Below, piece after piece: positions 1 to 6,368 of a stretch of DNA of 11,260 nt. This DNA comes from an uncultured Opitutales bacterium (GTDB lineage: Bacteria; Verrucomicrobiota; Verrucomicrobiia; Opitutales; UBA2995): positions 1 through 11,260 of the forward strand of contig CALGUT010000646.1 of NCBI GenBank assembly GCA_937920335.1. Direction: 5' to 3'. The stretch's first letter is position 1; the number at the start of each line of letters is the position of its first letter. The notes beneath the pieces are model-generated. The model ran no database searches and was not told the DNA's origin. It was given only the letters and a program-made list of their open reading frames with translations. The translations under genes were made by a program, and so were the position numbers.

Positions 1-540
1 AGCCCAGGTGAGCCCACCGATGATGGGCGTATCTTCCGAGAGCTCGATGGCTTTCGCTTCTGTGTAGTCCTCGGTTGTTTGGATCCCGAATTGCTTAAGC
101 AGGCGGTTAAAATTCTCGGTCTCCAGATTGTGCTTTTCCTGATTGTGATTGGTGATAAGCCCGCCCCCGTTTTGAACAAAGGTAGTGAGTGTCTTTATAT
201 CGACATCGTCGACATGATGAGGTGGTGGAAAACCTTCTACTGCTTTATCATTGGGGTTGGCGATCAAAAGCACTTTGACGTCGGCTAACGTTTCTTCGTT
301 CAGCGGTTCTGCATGTACCCGCACCTCAAAGTCTTTTTGCAGCTCCATCATGTATTCGCTGAAGTTACCATCAGCTGGATAGCGGTTTTCGCCTTCCGCA
401 TTGAAATAGTAGCTGTAAAGGAGAACCGGTTTTGCCGATGCGTTTTCGGCCGATGGTTTCGGGCCGCAGGCGCTTAGTAGTAAACTAAAAGCGAAGGCAG
501 CAGCGAGAAGAAGGGGGCGGGGAGTAAAGCGTGAATACAT
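1..540 (-). CDS. Lipoprotein with GATase/ThuA- or DUF4350-like domain (partial, C-terminus outside window)
   Basis: An uninterrupted minus-strand frame starts with ATG at 540-538 and is still open at base 1, giving 180 codons. The N-terminus has arginines, a leucine/alanine-rich core and the lipobox LLSAC, with the cysteine near residue 25, so I infer a lipid-anchored envelope protein. After a short linker (GPKPSAENASAKP) comes an alpha/beta domain with VLLYSYYF, then VKVLLIANPND, then LTTFVQNGGGLITNHNQ. A strand, 'GGG' turn and strand after a helix is typical of class I glutamine amidotransferase-like folds such as ThuA and DUF4350, which often judge or remodel surface carbohydrate or sense ligands. 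I see no catalytic Cys-His pair in the visible part. No clear ribosome site precedes the ATG. The lipoprotein call is firm. The domain family is tentative and no enzyme activity should be assumed. Confidence 0.8.
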   Translation of the reverse strand, partial: MYSRFTPRPLLLAAAFAFSLLLSACGPKPSAENASAKPVLLYSYYFNAEGENRYPADGNFSEYMMELQKDFEVRVHAEPLNEETLADVKVLLIANPNDKAVEGFPPPHHVDDVDIKTLTTFVQNGGGLITNHNQEKHNLETENFNRLLKQFGIQTTEDYTEAKAIELSEDTPIIGGLTWA

Positions 541-720
541 GGATAAATCTTTACCGACGGATACCTGGGACTGGCGAGCAGATAGTTGTAAGACTTTATT
601 CAACGAGAGGGTTTGTTCGGTGTGCCGAGTGGTAAGGGTGTAACTAAAAGTATGGTGAGAAACACGCTCCTTTATGGTTGAGCAGCTAATTGGATAATTA
701 CCTGTATCAGAAGAGGGTAG

Positions 721-743
721 GGCAACTGCGTCCTCGCAGTGCC
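721..743. repeat. Stem-loop, GC-rich hairpin with TCCT loop
   Basis: ACTGCG (725-730) pairs perfectly with CGCAGT (735-740) across the loop TCCT. The stem extends through GGC (721-723) and GCC (741-743) with A724 bulged, giving 9 pairs. No T-run follows on either strand, so it does not look like an intrinsic terminator. It could be an interspersed palindromic element or part of a structured leader. Confidence 0.5.
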
Positions 744-771
744 GCGTGTTTCCAAATTAATCGACGACATG

Positions 772-819
772 ACCGGATGCGAAGCAGACCAGAACACGGG
801 ACGCTCTCGCTCTGCCGGT
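772..819. repeat. Imperfect inverted repeat (second of three)
   Basis: GCAGA (784-788) pairs with TCTGC (811-815), and ACCG (772-775) pairs with CGGT (816-819). This gives a 9-pair stem interrupted by an unpaired stretch of about 8 bases on the left arm. The loop is 22 bases long. The pairing is weaker than in its neighbours and could be chance. Confidence 0.3.
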
Positions 820-831
820 TAGTTCGCCCGG

Positions 832-864
832 AACCTTATAATCGCCTTTGTGAAAGATAAGGTT
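832..864. repeat. Inverted repeat AACCTTAT/ATAAGGTT upstream of the oxidoreductase gene
   Basis: AACCTTAT (832-839) pairs exactly with ATAAGGTT (857-864). Directly inside, CTTT (846-849) pairs with AAAG (853-856) around GTG, stacking on the outer stem and leaving AATCGC (840-845) bulged. That gives 12 pairs in total. TTTTCC begins at 863, but the stem is AT-rich, so a terminator is doubtful. It sits about 115 bases before the oxidoreductase start and could be an operator or a leader structure. Confidence 0.4.
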
Positions 865-918
865 TTCCGCATATACGATTACGTGTTGTCAGGAGGCAAA
901 GCGACAGGCGGTCTCGAC

Positions 919-947
919 TTGTTTCGGCTTATTGATACATTTAAAGT
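919..947 (+). promoter_or_regulatory. Possible weak sigma70-type promoter for the Gfo/Idh/MocA gene
   Basis: TTGTTT (919-924) and TAAAGT (942-947) are separated by 17 bases and would start transcription near 954, about 24 bases before the ATG at 978. Matches to consensus are 3 of 6 for the -35 and 4 of 6 for the -10. The surrounding AT-rich tract supports a promoter region, but the assignment is weak. Confidence 0.2.
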
Positions 948-977
948 TTTTTCCAGTCGATTACTTAAAAGATACCC

Positions 978-2291
978 ATGAATAGAAGAGACTTCACCAA
1001 GCTAACGGCCCTGAGTGCGATTGGGGCTACCTCCACTCAGTTTTTATCTACGGCATCTGCTAGTGATAAATCTTCCCCGAAGAAGTCAGCCAATGATCGA
1101 ATTCAGTTGGCGTTGATAGGGGCCAAAAATCAGGGAGGCCGAGTGCACCTGCCGACGTTGGTCAGTGATGACCATTGTCAGCTTGTGACGGTATGCGATG
1201 TCGATCGTCAGGTTCAGTCGGAAGCGATTCAAAACGCGTCGAAGCAATATACTGAGCAAACCGGTAAATCCGAATATCGAGGAGTGAAGGGGATGTCAGA
1301 CTTTCGGGAAGTGATGGCTGATGAGGCTATAGATGCAGTGGTGATCGCTACGCCCGATCATTGGCATGTGCCGATTGCCAAGGCCGCAATTCTGGCGGGT
1401 AAGGATGTTTACGTGGAGAAACCCCTTTCGCTTCACATTCAGGAGGGGCGTGAGTTAGTTGAATTGACCAAGAAGCATGAAAAGATCGTTCAGGTCGGGA
1501 GTCAGCAACGGTCCGATGAGCGATTCGTCATCGCTTCGGAGATTGTGCGAAATGGTCTGATCGGTGAGGTGAAGCATGTGGAAGTATCCATCAAAACCCG
1601 ATCCGGCAACGCCGAGATCTGGGAGCCCGAAGAGGTGCCTCCTGAATTGGATTATAATATGTGGCTGGGCCCGGCTCCGTGGAGTGACTATCATTCCGAG
1701 CGGGTCCATTATAACTTTCGGTTTGTCCCGGAAATCTCGGGCGGTGAAATCGCTAACTGGGGTGCCCACTTTCTGGATACTGCTCAATCGGGCCTCGGAA
1801 CGGATGATACGGGACCGGTTATGGTGCGGGGGATGGGGGAGCGTAATCCCTTCGGTTCACGACACAGCTCATTTTTCGATATCGACGTGGATTTCGAATA
1901 CGCCAGTGGAATCACTATGCATCTGAAAACTGGTAAGAACGGCGTGACGTTCTATGGAACGGAAGGGCAGCTATACGTAAACCGCGGTGAACTATACACC
2001 ACGCCGAAAGAGCTGATTCGTAGGCATACGAATGATCTTCCGGTTTCCATGCGTCATACCAAGGGCGGGCATCTGACCAACTGGTTGAGCTGCGTTCGCT
2101 CCCGTAAGTCAGAAGACTTACATGCCGGAGTAGAAATTGGCCATCGGTCGGCTACTTTGTGTCACTTGGCAAATATCGGTATCGAATTGAAACGACCGCT
2201 AAAATGGGATCCTGTTCGTGAAAGTTTTGTTGATGACGCGCACGCCAATGCAATGAGGAATCGACCGACCCGGGAATGGTGGGCTGTTTAG
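978..2291 (+). CDS. Tat-exported Gfo/Idh/MocA-family oxidoreductase
   Basis: This 437-residue protein begins with a twin-arginine signal (RRDFTK at 3-8, then a hydrophobic stretch) and a likely cleavage after STASA (residue 28). A Rossmann domain follows: LALIGAKNQGG (44-54), then strand VTVCDVD ending in the acidic residue that typically binds the NAD(P) ribose. PDHWHVP (126-132) and the family signature EKP (147-149) come next. The C-terminal beta-sheet domain holds WGAHFLD (261-267), whose histidine occupies the usual catalytic region. Family members oxidise, reduce or epimerise sugars and cyclitols with a tightly held nicotinamide cofactor. Tat export implies folding with cofactor in the cytoplasm and action in the periplasm, as in glucose-fructose oxidoreductase. 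The ATG gives a proper Tat signal, though no Shine-Dalgarno is visible. The Tat aldo/keto reductase follows on the same strand after a 225-base gap. The substrate cannot be read from sequence. Confidence 0.93.
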   Translation: MNRRDFTKLTALSAIGATSTQFLSTASASDKSSPKKSANDRIQLALIGAKNQGGRVHLPTLVSDDHCQLVTVCDVDRQVQSEAIQNASKQYTEQTGKSEYRGVKGMSDFREVMADEAIDAVVIATPDHWHVPIAKAAILAGKDVYVEKPLSLHIQEGRELVELTKKHEKIVQVGSQQRSDERFVIASEIVRNGLIGEVKHVEVSIKTRSGNAEIWEPEEVPPELDYNMWLGPAPWSDYHSERVHYNFRFVPEISGGEIANWGAHFLDTAQSGLGTDDTGPVMVRGMGERNPFGSRHSSFFDIDVDFEYASGITMHLKTGKNGVTFYGTEGQLYVNRGELYTTPKELIRRHTNDLPVSMRHTKGGHLTNWLSCVRSRKSEDLHAGVEIGHRSATLCHLANIGIELKRPLKWDPVRESFVDDAHANAMRNRPTREWWAV

Positions 2292-2322
2292 GATTCTGAG
2301 TGTCCCAAACTCGGTGTGAAGA

Positions 2323-2353
2323 TACGGTTGGGGTTCAAGTAGCCCAGACCGTA
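2323..2353 (+). terminator. Stem-loop 31 bases after the oxidoreductase stop; possible terminator or processing hairpin
   Basis: TACGGTTGGG (2323-2332) pairs with CCCA plus ACCGTA (2343-2353) with one bulged G at 2347. This makes a 10-pair stem around a 10-base loop. Its place just after the stop codon suggests 3' end formation or mRNA protection. There is no T-run after it, so it is not a classical intrinsic terminator. Confidence 0.35.
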
Positions 2354-2516
2354 GTGATGGTGCCTCTTAATACGTCTCCGGCGTGGCTGAAGGTAAATCA
2401 TTGAGTTGCGAATTCACGTTTTTGGTCTTACCTTTCGTTACTTAAGTTTTGGCGCGTCCATGGCGGTCATACGATCTGGGTTGTGCCCTTGTTCTAATCC
2501 ATTAACCCCATTTGTT

Positions 2517-3494
2517 ATGAAACGAAGAGCGTTCATTAAAGCAACCGCGTTGGCCAGTAGTGGTTTGTTCGCCTTTAAAGGCCTCAGCCCTTCTTCCTGG
2601 GCTGCCGCTTCAACCGATCAGGGGATGCCGCTTGCAACCCTTGGGCGGACTGGCGTGCAGGTTTCCAAACTCGGTATCGGCACGGCACCTCTAGGTCGGG
2701 ACAATACAGACGCCTTAAGAGTATCGGAAATAATCGCAAAGGCGATTGATGAAGGCATCAATTACATGGATGTTGCCCCAAACTACTCCAAGGGAGAATC
2801 TGAGCGCAGGTTGGGTCAGGCTTTGAAGGGCAAGCGTGATCAGGTCTTCCTCGTCACCAAGACGGAAGCCCACACCTACGAAGGCACGTGGGAGTTGCTC
2901 AACCAGAGCTTGAAACATTTGAAGACTGATCATATTGATCTCGTTCATCTACACAATCTCGGGCATATGGAGCGTTGGCCCGACCTTGATTTTGCCTTCA
3001 GCGAACAGGGAGCTATGGGAGCCCTGCGTGAGGCGAAACGGAAAGGCGTGATCCGTTTCATCGGAGCCAGTGGACACCTTCACCCCAGCAGATTTCACTA
3101 TGCCATAGACTCCGGCGAGGTGGATGTTCTGATGAATGCGGTTAACTTCGTCAATCAGCACACTTACGACTTTGAGCACAAAGTATGGGCCCGGGCGTTA
3201 GAGAAAAATATCGGCTTGGTATCGATGAAAGTGTTTGGCGGAGCTAAAGGGAACGACTTCCGATTGCCGGAGGAGGATTATGAAAACGCTTTACGTTACA
3301 CCTTGAGTTTAAACGGTCTGTCCACCGCTGTGATTGGTATCAACAAAATGGAACATCTTTATCAGCTATTGGCCACCTTCCGTCGAGTGGATGCGTTGAG
3401 CGAGGACGAGTTCCTGTCTTTGGCGCAACGGGGACTCGATCTACTCAAGGTAGATCCGGCCTGGCGATCAGCCCACGGATTACCGATAACCTGA
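2517..3494 (+). CDS. Tat-exported aldo/keto reductase
   Basis: I start this gene at ATG 2517, which places a textbook twin-arginine signal (KRRAFIKATALA) at the N-terminus and gives 325 residues. The frame is open back to a TTG at 2406, but the extra 37 residues do not resemble the family and would bury the signal. Cleavage is likely near residue 30 (SSWAA). The body is an aldo/keto reductase TIM barrel: LGRTGVQVSKLGIGTAPLG (42-60), then DVAPNY with D85 and Y90, K115 in LVTKTE, and H146 in DLVHLH. These form the complete Asp-Tyr-Lys-His tetrad. IGASGH and the late VIGINKMEH are the usual substrate and cofactor regions. Family enzymes reduce carbonyls or oxidise alcohols with NAD(P)H. Tat export of a cofactor-dependent enzyme is uncommon outside groups such as Planctomycetota and Verrucomicrobiota. 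Its neighbours suggest sugar-derivative chemistry in the periplasm. The substrate is unknown. Confidence 0.92.
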   Translation: MKRRAFIKATALASSGLFAFKGLSPSSWAAASTDQGMPLATLGRTGVQVSKLGIGTAPLGRDNTDALRVSEIIAKAIDEGINYMDVAPNYSKGESERRLGQALKGKRDQVFLVTKTEAHTYEGTWELLNQSLKHLKTDHIDLVHLHNLGHMERWPDLDFAFSEQGAMGALREAKRKGVIRFIGASGHLHPSRFHYAIDSGEVDVLMNAVNFVNQHTYDFEHKVWARALEKNIGLVSMKVFGGAKGNDFRLPEEDYENALRYTLSLNGLSTAVIGINKMEHLYQLLATFRRVDALSEDEFLSLAQRGLDLLKVDPAWRSAHGLPIT

Positions 3495-3503
3495 TCATTT
3501 GAC

Positions 3504-3526
3504 GGGCTGGCTTTTTTGCCTAGCTC
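3504..3526. terminator. Hairpin between convergent genes, possible bidirectional terminator
   Basis: GGGCTGGC (3504-3511) pairs with GCC (3518-3520) and AGCTC (3522-3526) with T3521 bulged and one G-T pair, around a T6 loop. It lies between the aldo/keto reductase stop and the sulfatase stop, and overlaps the latter. On the plus strand it is followed by AATTTT. The U-tail is short, so intrinsic termination is plausible but unproven. Confidence 0.35.
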
Positions 3527-4893
3527 AATTTTGGAAGACGAATGGGTTCAGGGAGTCTGCCATTTAAGGGGAGATCCTCGCCGAGTTCAGCGCGCAGGGA
3601 TTCCAGTTTTTGGTGCAGCTCGTTCCGCTTCGATTTATAGGCGGGATTATCGACTAGGTTGTTTAACTGATAAGGATCCTTTTTCAGATCGTAGAGTATC
3701 CAATCGCCCTGCATGTGATATACGTAGACCCAGTCCTTGGTTCTTATTCCGCGCCAGTCACAGCCGGGACCACCTCCATTGTGCGTATTGAACAGATAGG
3801 CTGAATCCCGTTTCTCAGCTGCTTTACCTTGGAACACTTGTGAGTGATCGATTCCTTGAACCTTGTCAGGAATGCTAGCTCCACATAGGCCGAGCAGCGT
3901 AGGCATAAGATCCACTGAAGAAACGATCCAGTCGCGCTTTTGCCCGGCTTTGATTTTACCGGGTTGGCGGATGATGAAGGGCACGTTGATCGACTCTTCC
4001 CAGGGGCGTTGCTTCAACGGATGTCCTTGCGAGCCCAGCATGTCTCCGTGGTCTGAGGTGAAGACCAGAATCGTATTCTCGGTGAGTCCGGCCGCTTCCA
4101 GTTCTGAGGTGATACGACCCACGCATTCGTCGAGGCTGGTGACCATCGCATCGTAGTGAAGTAGTTGATCCTTATCCTTCTCTTTACGCGGTGGAACGTT
4201 CGGGCGTTCTTTCAGTTCACGGCCCTCGTATTGTTTTACGAAACGCTCGGGTGCTTTGTAGGGATTGTGTGGTGGGCCGTAGGACACGGTCAGGAAAAAT
4301 GGATGATCGCGGTGTTCGCGTATATATTCGATGGCGACATCGGTTTGCACGTCAGGCTCCCAGCCATCAACCGTGACTGGCTCTGTCTCATCATTGATCC
4401 AGTATTGCGGTTCGAAGTGTGCGTGAGAGCAATTGCGCACGGCCCAGAATAGCCAGTTGCGACGATCTTCTTTCGCTACTGGATTGTCGCGATGACCAGC
4501 CAGGTGCCACTTGCCGATGTAGCCGGTATGATAGCCGGCCTCTACCATTTGATCCGCGATCGTGATCTCGGAGTTGGGCAGCTTGATATCGTTGTGCACA
4601 ACTCCAGTCGCGTGAGCGTAGCGTCCTGTCATTAGGTGCCCACGGTAGGGGGTGCAAACCGGCGAGGCCGCGATCATGTTTTTGACGAGGAGTCCTTCGC
4701 TGGCGAGTTGGTCGAGGTGGGGAGTAATGATTTGGGAGTTGCCCATGGACCCCAGATCCTGGGCTCGCATTTGGTCTGCGAAGAGGAAAACGACATTAGG
4801 CTTTTGGGGGCGATCAGCAGCCAGAAGGCCTGGTCGGGCGGCGGTTGCGGTGATGCCGGCAGCGGCTGCCCTGAGAAAGTCTCGTCGTTTCAT
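3520..4893 (-). CDS. Tat-exported S1-family sulfatase (arylsulfatase type)
   Basis: This 457-residue enzyme hydrolyses sulfate esters, probably on a sulfated glycan or its fragments. It opens with a twin-arginine signal (KRRDFLRAAAAG) and a likely cleavage after LLAA (residue 26). PNVVFLFADQMR (32-43) begins the alkaline-phosphatase-like fold. C80-TPY-R84 is the CxPxR motif in which cysteine is converted to formylglycine, followed by LMTGRY. GKWHL holds K128 and H130, GPPHNPY holds H209, and SDHGD (280-284) supplies metal ligands D281 and H282. K294 follows in GHPLKQRP, and the C-terminal YDLKKDPYQLNNL is typical of the family. Length is normal and all key residues are present. The gene converges with the aldo/keto reductase (25 bases between stops) and diverges from the deaminase gene. 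A formylglycine-generating enzyme must be encoded elsewhere. The sulfatase subfamily and substrate cannot be settled by eye. Confidence 0.95.
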   Translation of the reverse strand: MKRRDFLRAAAAGITATAARPGLLAADRPQKPNVVFLFADQMRAQDLGSMGNSQIITPHLDQLASEGLLVKNMIAASPVCTPYRGHLMTGRYAHATGVVHNDIKLPNSEITIADQMVEAGYHTGYIGKWHLAGHRDNPVAKEDRRNWLFWAVRNCSHAHFEPQYWINDETEPVTVDGWEPDVQTDVAIEYIREHRDHPFFLTVSYGPPHNPYKAPERFVKQYEGRELKERPNVPPRKEKDKDQLLHYDAMVTSLDECVGRITSELEAAGLTENTILVFTSDHGDMLGSQGHPLKQRPWEESINVPFIIRQPGKIKAGQKRDWIVSSVDLMPTLLGLCGASIPDKVQGIDHSQVFQGKAAEKRDSAYLFNTHNGGGPGCDWRGIRTKDWVYVYHMQGDWILYDLKKDPYQLNNLVDNPAYKSKRNELHQKLESLRAELGEDLPLNGRLPEPIRLPKLS

Positions 4894-5015
4894 CGTTAGA
4901 AATTGTGGGTTTCGAGTGTCTAGAGTGACTTAACTATTTAACGGTCTCTCTCGAGGGCAAGACTATGCCGCCAGAATTTTAGATGAATCATTGATGAGGT
5001 CCATAACTTGCTGTT

Positions 5016-5019
5016 AAGG
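5016..5019 (+). promoter_or_regulatory. Ribosome binding site deciding the deaminase start
   Basis: AAGG at 5016-5019 lies 6 bases before ATG 5026. It favours that codon over the in-frame TTG at 5008, which lies upstream of this site. It is one of the few Shine-Dalgarno-like sites in the window. Confidence 0.5.
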
Positions 5020-5025
5020 TTCATC

Positions 5026-6135
5026 ATGCACCGTTTGTTTATTCTGTTCTTAACTTGTTTTCTTGCGCACACGCTTACCGCGGCGCTCTCCGAAGAAAAG
5101 CGAGCGTTCGCTTTGAACGTCCCGAAGGCGGAGCTACACATTCATTTTGAAGGAACCTTGGAGCCGGACCATTACCTGAAACTCATCGAACAGAATGGGC
5201 TTGAGGCAAAGTATGATTCTCTGGAAGCGGTTCAGGAACGATTGCTCGATCAGCGGGATCTCAATAGTTTTATCGAAGTGTATGAGGAACTGCTGTCTGC
5301 CATGCGGACTGAGGATGACTTTTATGAAGTGGCGATGGCTTACTGCAGAAAAGTATCCAGCCAAGGGGTACTTTATGTAGAATTGTTCTTCGACCCGCAG
5401 ATGCACACGGTTCGGGGTATCTCGCTGGACACCGTTATGCGAGGTCTCTTGCGGGCACGGGAAGAGGCTAACGTGTCATTGGGGCTTACACTCAATTTTA
5501 TCGCCTGTTTTAATCGCGATCGTTCGGCCGAATCTGCCGCCAAGCATCTGGAAGAACTGGTTCGTTGGCAGGATGTGATTCTGGGGATTGGTTTGGATAA
5601 TCCCGAAGAGATAGATTTCCCGAAAAAATTCGCTTCGGTATACGCCCGTGCCCGGGAGCTTGGCTTCCGGCTCACGACCCACTGCGATGTGAATGTCCCC
5701 AATACTTTGGCTCATCACTGGGATGCTATTGAACTCATGCAGGTGGAGCGAATTGACCATGGACTCAATGTGATCGACGACCCTGCGCTTCTGAATGTCG
5801 TTCGACGCCGCGGAATCGGACTAACGGCCTGTCCGACCCTGCTTTATCTGGATATCCCCGGTCGCATGGGATCGCGTGCCGGAGCCATTAAGACATTACT
5901 GGAGGCCGGGGTGCAGGTATGTGTGAACTCCGACGATCCCGGCATGATGCGCAGTCTCTATGTCGGTGACCTGCTCGCCTTGACGGTCGAAGAAGTGGAT
6001 CTCTCACGAGAGCAAACGCTTGAACTTGCACGCAACAGCTTTCGCATCGCCTGGATTTCTGACGATGATCGCCAGCGTTATATAAGAGCCGTAGATGATT
6101 TCGCGGAGAGCAATTTGTTTTCCTCTGACTGGTAG
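5026..6135 (+). CDS. Adenine/adenosine deaminase-family protein with N-terminal Sec signal peptide
   Basis: From ATG 5026 the protein has 369 residues. Residues 1-20 (MHRLFILFLTCFLAHTLTAA) look like a Sec signal peptide, unusual for a family that is normally cytoplasmic. The core starts with KAELHIHFEGTLEP, carrying zinc ligands H38 and H40. FFDPQMHTVRG (121-131) and the LDNPE segment resemble the adenine deaminase branch of the family (PF00962). H219, H245 in RIDHG and D303-D304 in NSDDP match the remaining metal and catalytic positions. The usual HAGE motif, whose glutamate donates a proton to the purine ring, reads HCDV (219-222) here, so that glutamate is replaced by V222. The likely reaction is hydrolytic removal of an exocyclic amine from a purine or related ring, but the substrate may differ. 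The gene stands alone, divergent from the sulfatase gene. Family membership is firm and exact activity is open. Confidence 0.88.
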   Translation: MHRLFILFLTCFLAHTLTAALSEEKRAFALNVPKAELHIHFEGTLEPDHYLKLIEQNGLEAKYDSLEAVQERLLDQRDLNSFIEVYEELLSAMRTEDDFYEVAMAYCRKVSSQGVLYVELFFDPQMHTVRGISLDTVMRGLLRAREEANVSLGLTLNFIACFNRDRSAESAAKHLEELVRWQDVILGIGLDNPEEIDFPKKFASVYARARELGFRLTTHCDVNVPNTLAHHWDAIELMQVERIDHGLNVIDDPALLNVVRRRGIGLTACPTLLYLDIPGRMGSRAGAIKTLLEAGVQVCVNSDDPGMMRSLYVGDLLALTVEEVDLSREQTLELARNSFRIAWISDDDRQRYIRAVDDFAESNLFSSDW

Positions 6136-6188
6136 AAGTTTGCTTGAGTGATATCGGCTACGACTCGGTATAGAGGCGTGGTTGGCGA

Positions 6189-6202
6189 GAGGAGTTGTCC
6201 TC
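6189..6202. repeat. Small hairpin GAGGA-GTTG-TCCTC
   Basis: A 5-pair perfect stem with a 4-base loop lies 54 bases after the deaminase stop. It is short enough to be chance. It is recorded because two further inverted repeats follow in the same gap between convergent genes. Confidence 0.25.
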
Positions 6203-6239
6203 CCTTTGGAAGTTTTGTCAGGCATAAGTGAACAAGCCT

Positions 6240-6261
6240 AACGGGTTGAAGGCAACCTGTT
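6240..6261. terminator. Stem-loop AACGGGTTG-AAGG-CAACCTGTT between convergent transcription units
   Basis: A 9-pair stem (one G-T pair) closes a 4-base AAGG loop. It lies in the 233-base gap between the deaminase stop and the end of the minus-strand efflux operon, where both transcripts should end. No long T-run follows on either strand, so it may be a terminator-like or mRNA-stabilising hairpin rather than a classical intrinsic terminator. Confidence 0.4.
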
Positions 6262-6295
6262 CCTGTGTGCCAATCTCGCCATTTTAAGTCACGAG

Positions 6296-6309
6296 AACGG
6301 ATGTCCGTT
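6296..6309. repeat. Palindrome AACGGA-TG-TCCGTT
   Basis: Two 6-base arms are exact inverted copies around TG, forming an operator-like dyad. It lies 60 bases past the end of the operon rather than at a promoter, so a regulatory role is uncertain. It shares the start AACGG with the hairpin at 6240. Confidence 0.3.
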
Positions 6310-6368
6310 ATCGATCGGGATTTCCCAAGCCAGTATGGTTGTATGTATCAAGAGTGCCTCGGTGAAGA

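Larger units (their letters stand above)
541..977. other. Long structured intergenic region between divergent genes
   Basis: These 437 bases separate the divergent lipoprotein and oxidoreductase genes. I find no convincing coding frame and no tRNA-like fold. Three inverted repeats lie close together at 721-743, 772-819 and 832-864, and each is listed separately where supportable. A GATAAT box at 693-698 (5 of 6 matches to a -10 element) lies just before them but lacks a good -35. Another weak pair lies nearer the oxidoreductase: TTGTTT at 919-924 and TAAAGT at 942-947, 17 bases apart. Promoters for both flanking genes must lie here, but no single one is convincing. Confidence 0.5.

Noticed and set aside
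79..288. Plus-strand 69-codon open frame at the left edge
   Set aside because: It lies opposite the lipoprotein frame, which has a clear lipobox and continuous domain sequence. The plus frame shows no such features.
541..977. tRNA, CRISPR array or insertion sequence in the long intergenic gap
   Set aside because: No tRNA arms, no regularly spaced direct repeats and no transposase frame or terminal repeats are visible.
2390..2434. Inverted repeat AAGGTAA / TTACCTT before the aldo/keto reductase gene
   Set aside because: Only 7 pairs with a loop of about 30 bases in AT-rich DNA; readily explained by chance.
2406..2516. In-frame upstream extension of the aldo/keto reductase from TTG 2406
   Set aside because: The 37 extra residues do not resemble the family and would place the twin-arginine signal internally. 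ATG 2517 gives a proper Tat signal and normal length.
4165..4933. Several open frames antisense to the sulfatase gene
   Set aside because: They lack family motifs and start signals, and lie opposite a gene with complete catalytic motifs. They are compositional shadows.
5373..5760. Open frames antisense to the deaminase gene
   Set aside because: They overlap conserved catalytic coding sequence on the other strand and show no recognisable domain.
6317..6326. GGGATTTCCC palindrome as a terminator for the efflux operon
   Set aside because: The stem has at most 3 usable pairs with a sensible loop, and no T-run follows on the minus strand.
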